Counted from the stretch's first letter, positions 25,692-33,801 are shown. The stretch: 64,000 nucleotides of DNA from Providencia alcalifaciens (GCA_025961275.1 JAOQNJ010000001.1:4113353-4177352), one strand, 5' to 3'. Notes: generated from the sequence alone by a model not told the origin. Numbers and translations: made by a program.

Positions 25692-27819
25692 TTTCTTTAA
25701 TCCTCTGCTGAATACGGACCATTGATTGACTCAATCTATCTCGTACTTTTTGCCTTTTATCAGATTTACTGACGATTGTTTGAATGTGGCCATTCTCGTA
25801 AAACTTCACGCTTTGACCGTTCTCTGTATAAATTGCCCCTTTTGCAACTGAATAGATCATGAAAGGGTCTTTTTCGGGGTCTAAAGTGATGCCAATTTCT
25901 TTGGCTTTTCTAACAATATCGGGAATAACCGTTTCTTTGTCTTTAATCGTCCTCCGTACCTGCGTACAGTTATTGACAGAACTCCAAGGGGCGCTAATCG
26001 CGCCATCAAAAGCAACCTCCGCTATCGCGTCGGCTAACTTCGGTACTATCTGCCAGTTCTTTATACGGGTAATTAGAGGGGAGTCATCACCAACTAAGGT
26101 GCAATAAACACCCTTGATACAATCGACGGGTTCACCATAAGCGTTGGTTTTTTCTTCGCGCTCATACCATAGACGAGCGATAAGGTCAGCACGGCGCACG
26201 AACGCGCCACCTTGTAACTTGGTGTACTCACTCCAATTGCTTGTGTCGGCTGCTTTCTGGACTTCGGCAAAGTCGAGGTCTAACCCAGTGGATGATTCAG
26301 TATCATCACCCATACGGCGCAATTCACGCCACACAGTGACAGGAGCCCCGCCGATTTGTTGAAATTGCCTAATTTTATGATGTGATGCCCAAGCCGAAAC
26401 CGAACGCGCCATTTCTTTGGCTTTTTTTCCGGTTTCCTCGTCAACTTCATCGTCCATCGCAAATCCATCAATATTTTTACTGATGTATTTAGCGATATAA
26501 CCTGTCGCACTACCTTTTTCTTTATCAATAGACTCAACATGAAAACGGGCTTTAAGGGCTTTTTGTGACTGCAGTTCTTCTGAGTCTTCTAATCGGGCGT
26601 AATAACAAAAAATATCTCTCAATTCTTCAACATGTTCAGGACGAACAAATAACAACATATGCCAATGAGGTGTACCGTCGTGATGCGGCTCAGCAACCCG
26701 AAAACCGAAAACACGAATACCAGCACGTGCATAAGCTGCCCTGATTCTTTGCCAAACACTACAGAGATATTTTTGTGTTGCGCGAGGGTCGTTACCCATC
26801 CAGTTAGAAACAAAACCACCCGCTTGATAGGCTGAATGATATTTTGATGGAGCGGTAATAGTATAAAATTCGCCAACACATCCCATTTCATCAGCTAAAT
26901 CCTCAAAGCCTCGCATTCTCGCCATAAGCTCACAACGACGAACGGCAGGGTTACCGACACTGCCTAAAACCATTTTTGTTAATTCAGTTCGGTTGCCGTC
27001 TTCGTCTTGCAATTCAAAGTCTTTAAGAAACTGCCAATTAGAACGTTTTTGCTCTACCCAGCGGTGCAATGTAGTTTTTGAAACATAAGGGGATGCGGAC
27101 CTTTGCACTTGACCGATGGCAATCGCGAGGTGCTCACGCTTAACATCGCTCATACGCTTTAATCTGCGATACCACCAAGCAACATCAAACATGCGCAGCA
27201 AAGCCGCACACAATTGGTCATCAGTCGGCTTTTTCCGACCGTTAATGAATTGCTGCCAATAGGGTGGCTGAGTGCCAGACTGTAATGTTAATTTAGCAAG
27301 AAATGCATAAGTTTTATCAAGACGCTGACGGGCTTCATGTTCATCTCTTGGATCATGATTAACATATTGTTCAGTTGCAGCCTGATAGTTGTCACTCATA
27401 AAACAGGTGATTTCATTAGCAAGTGTTTTGATAACCGCTCTATCTAATTGGGCGATATTTTCGAGTTGTTCAATAAAGGGGAATGGCCTATCGCCAGATA
27501 CACGATGTTTAAATTCATACTGTTTCATGACTCTTTCGAATCGTGGCAATACATTCTTAGCAGTTTTGCGTAAAAACTCATTGGCACGACGACGACCAGA
27601 TTTTTTAAATATCTTGGCGTATTTAGTGGCAAAATAAATCGCGAGGAAATCGGGAACATGCGCAAATATTTCATGACGCCACTGCGCATCATCTTTATTG
27701 GCATCCCACATAATGCGTTCAGCCAGAGTCGCTGATTTTGGCAACTCTGGCTTATTGGCTTCTTGGTTGCGACGTATTGAAATATATACGTCGCTATTGT
27801 GTTCTTGAGTATCAAACAT
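25651..27819 (-). CDS. Replication initiation endonuclease (gpA-like)
   Basis: 722 aa, HUH-superfamily rolling-circle initiator of the P2 gpA type. HUH motif in TPHWHMLLFVRPEH (about residue 375), and the paired catalytic tyrosines in YIAKYISKNIDG (about 445). N-terminal region MFDTQEHNSDVYISIRRN and GRRRANEFLRKTAKNVL typical of the family. The nick site usually lies within gene A itself; I could not place it. Leads a leftward early block with genes overlapping on both sides. Confidence 0.93.
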   Translation of the reverse strand: MFDTQEHNSDVYISIRRNQEANKPELPKSATLAERIMWDANKDDAQWRHEIFAHVPDFLAIYFATKYAKIFKKSGRRRANEFLRKTAKNVLPRFERVMKQYEFKHRVSGDRPFPFIEQLENIAQLDRAVIKTLANEITCFMSDNYQAATEQYVNHDPRDEHEARQRLDKTYAFLAKLTLQSGTQPPYWQQFINGRKKPTDDQLCAALLRMFDVAWWYRRLKRMSDVKREHLAIAIGQVQRSASPYVSKTTLHRWVEQKRSNWQFLKDFELQDEDGNRTELTKMVLGSVGNPAVRRCELMARMRGFEDLADEMGCVGEFYTITAPSKYHSAYQAGGFVSNWMGNDPRATQKYLCSVWQRIRAAYARAGIRVFGFRVAEPHHDGTPHWHMLLFVRPEHVEELRDIFCYYARLEDSEELQSQKALKARFHVESIDKEKGSATGYIAKYISKNIDGFAMDDEVDEETGKKAKEMARSVSAWASHHKIRQFQQIGGAPVTVWRELRRMGDDTESSTGLDLDFAEVQKAADTSNWSEYTKLQGGAFVRRADLIARLWYEREEKTNAYGEPVDCIKGVYCTLVGDDSPLITRIKNWQIVPKLADAIAEVAFDGAISAPWSSVNNCTQVRRTIKDKETVIPDIVRKAKEIGITLDPEKDPFMIYSVAKGAIYTENGQSVKFYENGHIQTIVSKSDKRQKVRDRLSQSMVRIQQRIKENGNDSSRTQSSST

Positions 27820-28063
27820 AATTCAATTCTTGTTTTTGATTCTCAATATGTTCAATCTCACTTTCAATTAACTGACTGATAGCCGCATAATCTGGTTTTT
27901 CTTGCAGTACATACATTTGAAGCTTACGCAGGCGTGACGCATAACGGTCATTACACACTTGGCGTTCATCGGTACGATTCCAATTAATGTAACCATCAAT
28001 TAAAATCGCATCATTTGAAGTGGCATCTAATACAGGTGTGAATGTTGGTTCTGGTATATTCAT
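27812..28063 (-). CDS. Small early phage protein
   Basis: 83 aa, unrecognised. DAILIDGYINWNRTDERQVCNDRYASRLRKLQMYVL then an acidic helical tail. Its stop overlaps the gpA start by 8 nt, so it is coupled to replication. In P2-group phages several such small genes lie between cII and A. Confidence 0.65.
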   Translation of the reverse strand: MNIPEPTFTPVLDATSNDAILIDGYINWNRTDERQVCNDRYASRLRKLQMYVLQEKPDYAAISQLIESEIEHIENQKQELNYV

Positions 28064-28133
28064 TTATTTAATTCCTAAATTTAGAGTATGAAAATCCCTG
28101 ACGCGTTAACGTCATTTAATTTATTTGGTTAAT

Positions 28134-28484
28134 TTAATTAAGTGGTAATGTCAGGTTCTTTGGTAATAATGCACTTGCGGCCTTAATATAGTTAATAGAT
28201 TTAACCATATTAAATATCTCTTTTGATGTTAAATCTTCAAACTGGCAATCATGACGTTCTTTATCAATTCCTGACATGTAAAATATAACACCTAATAACT
28301 TCTTATTATTTTCGTAGTCATCATTAAAACGGTCACGCATTTCTTTCATAAATGATTTTAATTCTTGATTACTTAAACCTAATTTTTTTGATTTAACTTC
28401 AGCAACCTTATTCATGCCGTGTGCCCGTTGCTGAATGCTCATAGGCATGTAACGCTGTTCTAGTAATGCTGGATTCTGTTGCAT
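28134..28484 (-). CDS. Early phage protein (DUF5347-like)
   Basis: 116 aa. Resembles DUF5347 proteins of Morganellaceae prophages: QQRAHGMNKVAEVKSKKLGL, then LLGVIFYMSGIDKERHDC. Function unknown. Part of the leftward early operon. Confidence 0.6.
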   Translation of the reverse strand: MQQNPALLEQRYMPMSIQQRAHGMNKVAEVKSKKLGLSNQELKSFMKEMRDRFNDDYENNKKLLGVIFYMSGIDKERHDCQFEDLTSKEIFNMVKSINYIKAASALLPKNLTLPLN

Positions 28485-28495
28485 AGTGTCACCTT

Positions 28496-28651
28496 TTATA
28501 TTCTTGCGATTAAATAAATAACTGCGAATAAAAGAACAGGAACAATATATTTTAATGAACCATCTTTTTTATTTGCGTTTTTTACTTCTACACATTTAAA
28601 TGAGTTGCCAGTAACTTTATATTTGTACTGCTGTTTATGTGCTTGAGTCAT
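28496..28651 (-). CDS. Small membrane protein in the early operon
   Basis: 51 aa, read from the sequence: MTQAHKQQYKYKVTGNSF at the start and a C-terminal membrane segment (YIVPVLLFAVIYLIARI). It fills the gap between the DUF5347-like gene and cII with 2-bp and 11-bp spacing, which supports it being real. Role unknown. Confidence 0.55.
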   Translation of the reverse strand: MTQAHKQQYKYKVTGNSFKCVEVKNANKKDGSLKYIVPVLLFAVIYLIARI

Positions 28652-28653
28652 AA

Positions 28654-29163
28654 TCACACCATTGATTGACTTAAATTTGCGACTGCATCAATTGCTGATA
28701 CAAACGCAGGGGATGAATGTAAACGGGCTGAAATTGTCACACCGACTAATGCTAAACAACGGATCGCATTATTTACGCTCTGTTTAATTTCAGCGGAACG
28801 GGCATTATTAATATGACCACCTAAAACCGCTTGGCTTGCTAACTTTCCAACCTCAGATGCTGCATTTAATACATAAGCAGGAAAATTACCCTCACATGCA
28901 TTATTCAGCGGTACCGACGGCTGACATTGAAGCTGTTCTAATAAACCATCAATTAAAGTCGCGTCTTCTGTTTCATCGGTCAGCTTAATTAAATCATCCC
29001 AAGTAAACTTATGAGGTTGCTCAGGGTTTAACTTGTTACGCAACATTTGCGCATTCATGCCGATGGTTTCTGCTATCTGAACAAGATCGCCTTTGTGCTT
29101 AATCGCAAAAGCACGACAGGCATTATCAAAGTGGGCTTGTTTGGAAACCTGATAATCAAACAT
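28654..29163 (-). CDS. Lysogeny regulator CII (186 type)
   Basis: 169 aa, the same length as 186 CII. Family features: FDNACRAFAIKHKGDLVQIAETIGM with HTH (AQMLRNKLNPEQPHKFTWDDLIKLTD), and a C-terminal oligomerisation helix region. Activates the establishment promoter for CI early after infection. Confidence 0.87.
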   Translation of the reverse strand: MFDYQVSKQAHFDNACRAFAIKHKGDLVQIAETIGMNAQMLRNKLNPEQPHKFTWDDLIKLTDETEDATLIDGLLEQLQCQPSVPLNNACEGNFPAYVLNAASEVGKLASQAVLGGHINNARSAEIKQSVNNAIRCLALVGVTISARLHSSPAFVSAIDAVANLSQSMV

Positions 29164-29192
29164 AGCTTTTATTCTCCTAAAGCGAATAATTA

Positions 29193-29417
29193 CTACGCTT
29201 GAAGCGAAACATTACACTCTGACAATGATTCAACAGTGATAGCAGCAAGATTAATAAAAACTGTACCTTGTTTTAAATCTTTATCCTTTTTGCGAATAGG
29301 CAGGCGCCCATCAGCAATCATATTGCGTACAGAGCTTTTAGATAAACCAGTACGCTTGGAATACTCACTAACTGTGACGTATGGGTCTGGAATGGTTATT
29401 GTAATGTTTGGGCGCAT
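29193..29417 (-). CDS. Excisionase/early repressor (Apl/Cox-like)
   Basis: 74 aa winged-helix protein: VSEYSKRTGLSKSSVRNMIADGRLPIRKK is the HTH_17-type motif. First gene of the leftward early operon, divergent from CI, as 186 apl and P2 cox. Directs excision and represses the lysogenic promoter. Confidence 0.87.
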   Translation of the reverse strand: MRPNITITIPDPYVTVSEYSKRTGLSKSSVRNMIADGRLPIRKKDKDLKQGTVFINLAAITVESLSECNVSLQA

Positions 29418-29433
29418 AAGGCAAAATCTCCTG

Positions 29434-29531
29434 TTAGTGTGCTATTTGTTATTGCTTAGTGTTATTTGTTTTTTTACTACAACTTGAGGCGGGTTTATTT
29501 CGTATTTAACTACAAGTCAAATGATTTGTAG
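29434..29531. promoter_or_regulatory. CI/Apl switch operator region
   Basis: Between divergent apl/cox and CI genes. Contains the inverted repeat CTACAA-N10-TTGTAG at 29510-29531, another ACTACAA half-site at 29476, and a direct repeat TTAGTGT..TATTTGTT at about 29434 and 29456. The palindrome is the likely CI operator; the direct repeats suit an Apl/Cox-type array. Assignment inferred from place. Confidence 0.65.
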
Positions 29532-29551
29532 CTTTTTGCGAGACTATCGAA

Positions 29552-30145
29552 ATGGTTATGGGAAAATTTCATTTAGAAATGTTCGGTGATAGTGCTCCAG
29601 TATTGGATCGTATCATTGAAGCATATGGTTTTAGCTCAAAGCTAATGTTGGCTCAGCATTTTGAAATGGCATCAAGCAGCTTAGCTGGTAGATATAAAAG
29701 AGATATTTTCCCAGCAGACTTAGTTGTTAGATGTGTATCAGAAACAGGTGTTAATCTCGAATGGTTAGCTACTGGGCAGGGTAAAAAGTTCGACAATGAA
29801 GAGTTGGACGTTTTACGTCTTAAAAAATATAAAATCATTGATGGTGAAGAGTTTGACGCAGGTATCACCATGTATGACAAGGTGTTATTCAAGCAAGGCG
29901 TTCCGTTTCCTAGCGAACCAATAGTTGTTCAAGACGCCCAAAATTATTTTATTGTTGACCGTAAGTTTAGTGAAGTTTATGACGGAAAATGGCTAGTTCG
30001 AATCGACGATAAAATTAGCATTAGAGAATTAACGAGAATGCCAATGCAGCGTGTTCGCGTGTCTGGTGTTGGCATGGCGTTTGACTGTGAGTTAAAAGAC
30101 ATATCAATTATTGGTCGTGTAGTTACTATCATTGACAATCAATAG
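29552..30145 (+). CDS. CI repressor (186 type)
   Basis: 197 aa. N-terminal DNA-binding domain of the phage CI family (SAPVLDRIIEAYGFSSKLMLAQHFEMASSSLAGRYKR, then GVNLEWLATGQG) and a C-terminal oligomerisation domain (VVQDAQNYFIVDRKFSEVYDG..RVVTII). It lacks the Ala-Gly/Cys-Gly cleavage site and Ser/Lys dyad pattern of LexA-like repressors, as 186 CI does, so induction should need an antirepressor. ATG at 29558 is an alternative start. First gene of the rightward lysogenic operon. Confidence 0.88.
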   Translation: MVMGKFHLEMFGDSAPVLDRIIEAYGFSSKLMLAQHFEMASSSLAGRYKRDIFPADLVVRCVSETGVNLEWLATGQGKKFDNEELDVLRLKKYKIIDGEEFDAGITMYDKVLFKQGVPFPSEPIVVQDAQNYFIVDRKFSEVYDGKWLVRIDDKISIRELTRMPMQRVRVSGVGMAFDCELKDISIIGRVVTIIDNQ

Positions 30146-30154
30146 AGCTAAATT

Positions 30155-30643
30155 ATGAGCCAAACATTATTATTTATTTATGTTAATTCAAGAGAAATAG
30201 TTTCTATTCAAACAATTAATAATGTGTCTGAAAATGAGACTTATATTCAAGGAATAAGCCTTAATCTCGATGAATCAGGGAAGCTTAAAACTTTTAGAAA
30301 AGATCGCATAATTGAATATGTTGATAGTTTAGAAGAGGCTCAATCATTTATTGATGGCATGATTGAATGTGGTGACTTTCAAATAAAAGAGCCTAAGCCA
30401 GAAACCTTTGATATTCATTTTACTGGTTTTAAAAAGGATGATAAATCCGAACTAGAAAAATTAGCTAGTGATGCTGGCATGGAAGTCAGAAAATCTGTAA
30501 CTGTTCACTTGAAACTGCTTTGTTATGGCTATAATGCCAGCCAAATGAAAATGGATAAAGCACGCGAAATGGGGGTCATCATTCTTAATGAACAACAGTT
30601 TCGTGAGTTCCTTAAAACAGGTGATTTTACAGACCAACGTTAA
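30155..30643 (+). CDS. BRCT-domain protein with WYL-like N-terminus, lysogenic cargo
   Basis: 162 aa. The N-terminal 65 residues (YVNSREIVSIQTINN..GKLKTFRKDRIIEYVDS) resemble a WYL-type ligand-binding beta fold. The C-terminal 75 (FDIHFTGFKKDDKSELEKLA, KMDKAREMGVIILNEQQFREFL) match a BRCT domain of the DNA ligase/RFC type. Starts 9 bp after CI stop, so it is cotranscribed with the repressor in the lysogen. BRCT domains bind DNA ends or phosphoproteins; a role in DNA surveillance is possible but unproven. Confidence 0.72.
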   Translation: MSQTLLFIYVNSREIVSIQTINNVSENETYIQGISLNLDESGKLKTFRKDRIIEYVDSLEEAQSFIDGMIECGDFQIKEPKPETFDIHFTGFKKDDKSELEKLASDAGMEVRKSVTVHLKLLCYGYNASQMKMDKAREMGVIILNEQQFREFLKTGDFTDQR

Positions 30644-30720
30644 GTTATGTAATTATACCAATAACTAATTAACCTTATTATTTACGTGAGTCTAGTAATA
30701 TTGCATAAAGGATTATTAAA

Positions 30721-31638
30721 ATGAGTACAACTAAAAAAGAAAAACACACTGGCGCGGTTGAACTTGTAGAGCAAACAGAAGCAAACGAAAAGACCTGTTT
30801 TATAATAATGCCTATTGCAGATCACCCTGACTATGAAAAGGGGCACTTTAAGCGGGTTTATGATTACTTGATAAAACCCGCCTGCGAAGCTGCTGGCTAT
30901 AAGGCTGTTAGAGCAGACGATAGTAAAGCTTCCCATATGATCATGTTTGATATTCTCAAAAAAATAGTTGAATGTGATATGGCTATTTGTGATTTAACAA
31001 CTAAGAATGCTAATGTATTTTATGAGTTGGGATTAAGGCAAGCTTTTAATAAAAAAACCATTTTAATTACTGATGGGAAAGAAAAAGCGCCATTTGATAT
31101 ATCTGGATTTCGTTACGTTGAATACTCGTCATCTCTGAGAATAGATGAGGTTAACAATGATATTGTAAAAATGGCGGATATGTTAATAGAAACTGAATCA
31201 GCATCTGATGATATTAACTCTATTGTTAAGCTATTGGAAATAAAGCCTGCAAAACTTGAGCCAAAAGAATTGAATAATGAAGAGTCGATGTTGTTTAAGA
31301 TGATAATGAGCTTAAATAAAAAAATAGACACATTATCTAACAATACAAATGAAATGGATGATTTAAAATATAATAACATGAAATTAAGTCCAATTGCTTA
31401 TAACCTATCGTTGGATAAAATTTATAATTCGGAAGTTAAAGACTTTAACAGACACAAATATAGCATTTCTGGTAAAATGTTAGGAGAATTAATAGAAATA
31501 AATGATAATGAAATCAGGTTCACTAATGATGAAATTATCAATACAATTCAAAATAGCACCGAAGCTAGACGAGCCATAATGGCAACACCGAAACTCCCCA
31601 TTGGAGTAACGAAAGCCACAAGAATCGGAAAGAGATGA
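30721..31638 (+). CDS. NDT/TIR-like domain protein, candidate phage-defence effector
   Basis: 305 aa. The N-terminal 150 residues have a nucleoside-deoxyribosyltransferase/TIR-like Rossmann pattern: CFIIMPIADH, a middle segment KPACEAAGYKAVRADDS, MICDLTT-type strand (MAICDLTTKNANVFYELGLRQAF) with the conserved Asp and Glu, and KTILITDG. The rest is helical with no known domain (MIMSLNKKIDTLSNN coiled coil). Such domains often break down nucleotides or NAD in defence proteins (retron-linked and TIR effectors). Lies in the CI-int operon, the usual place for prophage exclusion genes. Function is inference. Confidence 0.65.
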   Translation: MSTTKKEKHTGAVELVEQTEANEKTCFIIMPIADHPDYEKGHFKRVYDYLIKPACEAAGYKAVRADDSKASHMIMFDILKKIVECDMAICDLTTKNANVFYELGLRQAFNKKTILITDGKEKAPFDISGFRYVEYSSSLRIDEVNNDIVKMADMLIETESASDDINSIVKLLEIKPAKLEPKELNNEESMLFKMIMSLNKKIDTLSNNTNEMDDLKYNNMKLSPIAYNLSLDKIYNSEVKDFNRHKYSISGKMLGELIEINDNEIRFTNDEIINTIQNSTEARRAIMATPKLPIGVTKATRIGKR

Positions 31639-31668
31639 TTCTATTACCAATGATAGGTTGATATTGCA

Positions 31669-32712
31669 ATGTCAATAACCAAACAACCCGATGGGCGCTG
31701 GCGCTTAGATTTTTACCCTGAAGGCAAAAAAAATGGGAAAGGTAAGCGCATTCGCATAACAAGGGCAACAAAGGGAGAATTGATTGCTTACGAACGTTAT
31801 ATTTTAGATAACGTTGATAATCAACCTTGGCTAGGTGATAAAGAAGATAGGCGTAAACTCAGCGAGTTAATAGAGACTTGGTATAATTCCCACGGTGTCA
31901 CGATTGATGATGGTAGTAAAAGAAAGTCAGCGATGCTGTATGCTACTGATTGCATGGGATCGCCGTTAGCTTCTGAGTTTTCAGCTAAGTTATTTTCATC
32001 ATATAGAGAAAAACGTATTTCTGGAAAACTTAAGCGTACTGAACGTTTAGATAAAGTTTCGCCAAGAACGATGAATTTAGAACTCGCTTATTTTCGGGCT
32101 ATGTTTAATGAGTTAAAGCGCTTAGGGGAATGGAAGCATGAAAACCCTGTTGAGTCGATTCGCTCATTTAAGACCGAAGAAACCGAAATGGCTTTTTTAA
32201 CTCTTGATGAAATTAACTTGTTACTTGAAGAATGCGCGAATAGCTCAAACAAGCATTTATTGACTGTTGTTAAAATTTGTTTATCGACAGGTGCCCGTTG
32301 GTCAGAAGCTGAATCTTTAAGAGGTTCTAACGTTAGTAAGTTTCGGATCACTTATACAAATACGAAAGGTAATAGAAATAGAACAGTTCCGATAAGCGAA
32401 GAACTCTATAACCTAGTTGTAGGAAAAAAGACAAGAGGGGCTTTATTTACTTCTTGTTATTCAGCGTTCCGCTCCGCTTTAAAAAGAACAAAAATAGTAT
32501 TGCCTGATGGTCAAATGTCACACGTTTTACGCCATACCTTTGCATCACATTTTATGATGAACGGTGGCAATATATTAGTACTCCAAAGGGTACTGGGTCA
32601 TACTGACATCAAAATGACAATGCGTTATGCACATTTTGCACCCGACCATTTAGAAGAAGCAGTTAAATTAAATCCGTTGGTTATAAAAAATGAAAAAACT
32701 CTTACCAATTAG
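31669..32712 (+). CDS. int: Prophage B tyrosine integrase
   Basis: 347 aa, full length. N-terminal arm-binding domain (MSITKQPDGRWRLDFYPEGK, RIRITRATKGELIAYERY), SAM-like core-binding region, catalytic domain with Arg in STGARWSEAE, HVLRHTFASHF, LGHTDI and Tyr in MRYAHFAP. P2/186 type. Starts 30 bp after the NDT/TIR-like gene. Recombines at the tRNA-Ile2 3' half repeated at 1885 and 33747. Confidence 0.95.
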   Translation: MSITKQPDGRWRLDFYPEGKKNGKGKRIRITRATKGELIAYERYILDNVDNQPWLGDKEDRRKLSELIETWYNSHGVTIDDGSKRKSAMLYATDCMGSPLASEFSAKLFSSYREKRISGKLKRTERLDKVSPRTMNLELAYFRAMFNELKRLGEWKHENPVESIRSFKTEETEMAFLTLDEINLLLEECANSSNKHLLTVVKICLSTGARWSEAESLRGSNVSKFRITYTNTKGNRNRTVPISEELYNLVVGKKTRGALFTSCYSAFRSALKRTKIVLPDGQMSHVLRHTFASHFMMNGGNILVLQRVLGHTDIKMTMRYAHFAPDHLEEAVKLNPLVIKNEKTLTN

Positions 32713-33634
32713 TTTGATATGTTTAATTTTTATCGTTTTTTTAGTTAGTGTTTTTATTATTATTATATTTATCAAAACCTTTTGGGGTAATGGTATTTCT
32801 GCACAAATGGAGTCTTGGGGGTACTTTGGCTCATTTATAGCTGGAATGTTTGGGTTGCTAAGTGTAGCGATGCTTTCAGGAACTCTATACTATAGTATAA
32901 GACAAGTTCAGCAAGTGCAAACTGACAATATAAGACAACGTCGTTTAATTAAAATACAAATTAAGCAAGTTCAAATAGATAGCGTAAGACAACGTCGTTT
33001 AATTAGAAGACAAATTCAGCAAGTTGAAACAGATAACGTAAGGCAACGTAATTTAATTAGAAAGCAAAACAAATTGATAGCTGAGCAAGTTGAATTAGTA
33101 AAAAATGAAAATGATAAACAAAGTAATAATTATGCTAAAGATAATAAAGTAAATAAAATTAATGTATTAATAGATGCACTGCTTCATAATCTAAAAAGTG
33201 ACCATGTTATAAATAAAATTAAGGGAAATGATACATGGTTTATTAATTATATAAATAAATTAAATATTAAGTTCAAATATGGTGATTATGAAAATGTTAT
33301 CAAAATGACTAAAACTCTTGGTATTCAATTTAATGAAGGGACTAAATTGATGATGGATGAGATTTTGGAGCTAATCCTTGATGAGAAAGATGAAAATTTT
33401 TCCGATGATCTTGAATTTATTTTATATGCTAGAGTTGATTCTACTATCTTACTTTGGTTAGTTGCATATATGTATACGCTTCGTAAAGATAAGTGGCTTG
33501 CCAGACAGTTTTATATGGTTAGTTCCACTAGCGGTAAAAGGGGCAAGCTCTCATTTTTATTTACATTACCTGAAAAGTATAAGCATAAGGACTACACTTT
33601 CATGTCAAAGCTTGAATATCTTCCGGTGGAATAA
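32690..33634 (+). CDS. Membrane protein with 18-residue coiled-coil repeats (Abi-like architecture)
   Basis: 314 aa. Two N-terminal membrane segments (ISLICLIFIVFLVSVFIIII and FGSFIAGMFGLLSVAMLSGTLYY), then three tandem 18-residue repeats of the form xQxxQVxxDxxRQRxLIx (residues 71-124, DNA 32900-33061), a further coiled coil and a helical C-terminal domain. The WGYFGSFIAG..LLSVAML..TLYYSIRQ motif resembles putative AbiC-type membrane abortive-infection proteins. Start overlaps the integrase by 23 nt. Position mirrors the gene at 847 in element A. Defence role is inferred. Confidence 0.7.
   Translation: MKKLLPISLICLIFIVFLVSVFIIIIFIKTFWGNGISAQMESWGYFGSFIAGMFGLLSVAMLSGTLYYSIRQVQQVQTDNIRQRRLIKIQIKQVQIDSVRQRRLIRRQIQQVETDNVRQRNLIRKQNKLIAEQVELVKNENDKQSNNYAKDNKVNKINVLIDALLHNLKSDHVINKIKGNDTWFINYINKLNIKFKYGDYENVIKMTKTLGIQFNEGTKLMMDEILELILDEKDENFSDDLEFILYARVDSTILLWLVAYMYTLRKDKWLARQFYMVSSTSGKRGKLSFLFTLPEKYKHKDYTFMSKLEYLPVE
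32900..33061 (+). repeat. Three tandem 54-bp coding repeats
   Basis: Units at 32900, 32954 and 33008 each encode 18 residues with QVQ/QVE..D..RQR.LI. DNA identity between units is high (e.g. AGACAACGTCGTTTAATTA is shared by the first two), so recent duplication; copy number could vary between strains. Confidence 0.85.
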
Positions 33635-33746
33635 TTGCCCCTTTTGTGCCCCTTCAAGTTATGAATTCTTAATGTTATTTAATACTATCTGCGTTTTAAC
33701 TTTTTGATTTTATTGTAACTTGTTGTTTTTGCTCGCGCTATCAGAT

Positions 33747-33798
33747 TACTCATAATCGATTGGTCGCTGGTTCAAGTCCAGCAGGGGTCACCAAATTT
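33747..33798 (+). repeat. att site, right end of prophage B (tRNA-Ile2 3' half)
   Basis: 52 bp matching 1885-1936 with one mismatch in the acceptor-stem part (GGGGTCACCA instead of GGGGCCACCA). No tRNA 5' half is upstream, so not a functional tRNA. Confidence 0.9.
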
Positions 33799-33801
33799 AT
33801 C

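Larger units (their letters stand above)
1937..33746. mobile_element. P2/186/HP1-like prophage B (portal interrupted by IS)
   Basis: Bounded by the att copies at 1885-1936 and 33747-33798. Att-to-att length is about 31.86 kb, or about 30.6 kb without the IS and its 3-bp duplication, matching the size of phage 186. Gene order is that of the P2 group: terminase/portal divergent from scaffold-capsid-terminase small-head completion-tail-lysis-tape measure-baseplate-fibre, then replication A, CII, Apl/Cox, CI, integrase. Tail sheath, tube and baseplate genes resemble HP1/K139-type phages, the control region resembles 186. A myovirus with a contractile tail. Likely defective because the portal gene is split. 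Confidence 0.93.

Noticed and set aside
32900-33061. CRISPR-like array
   Set aside because: Repeats are directly tandem without spacers and are in frame within a coding gene.
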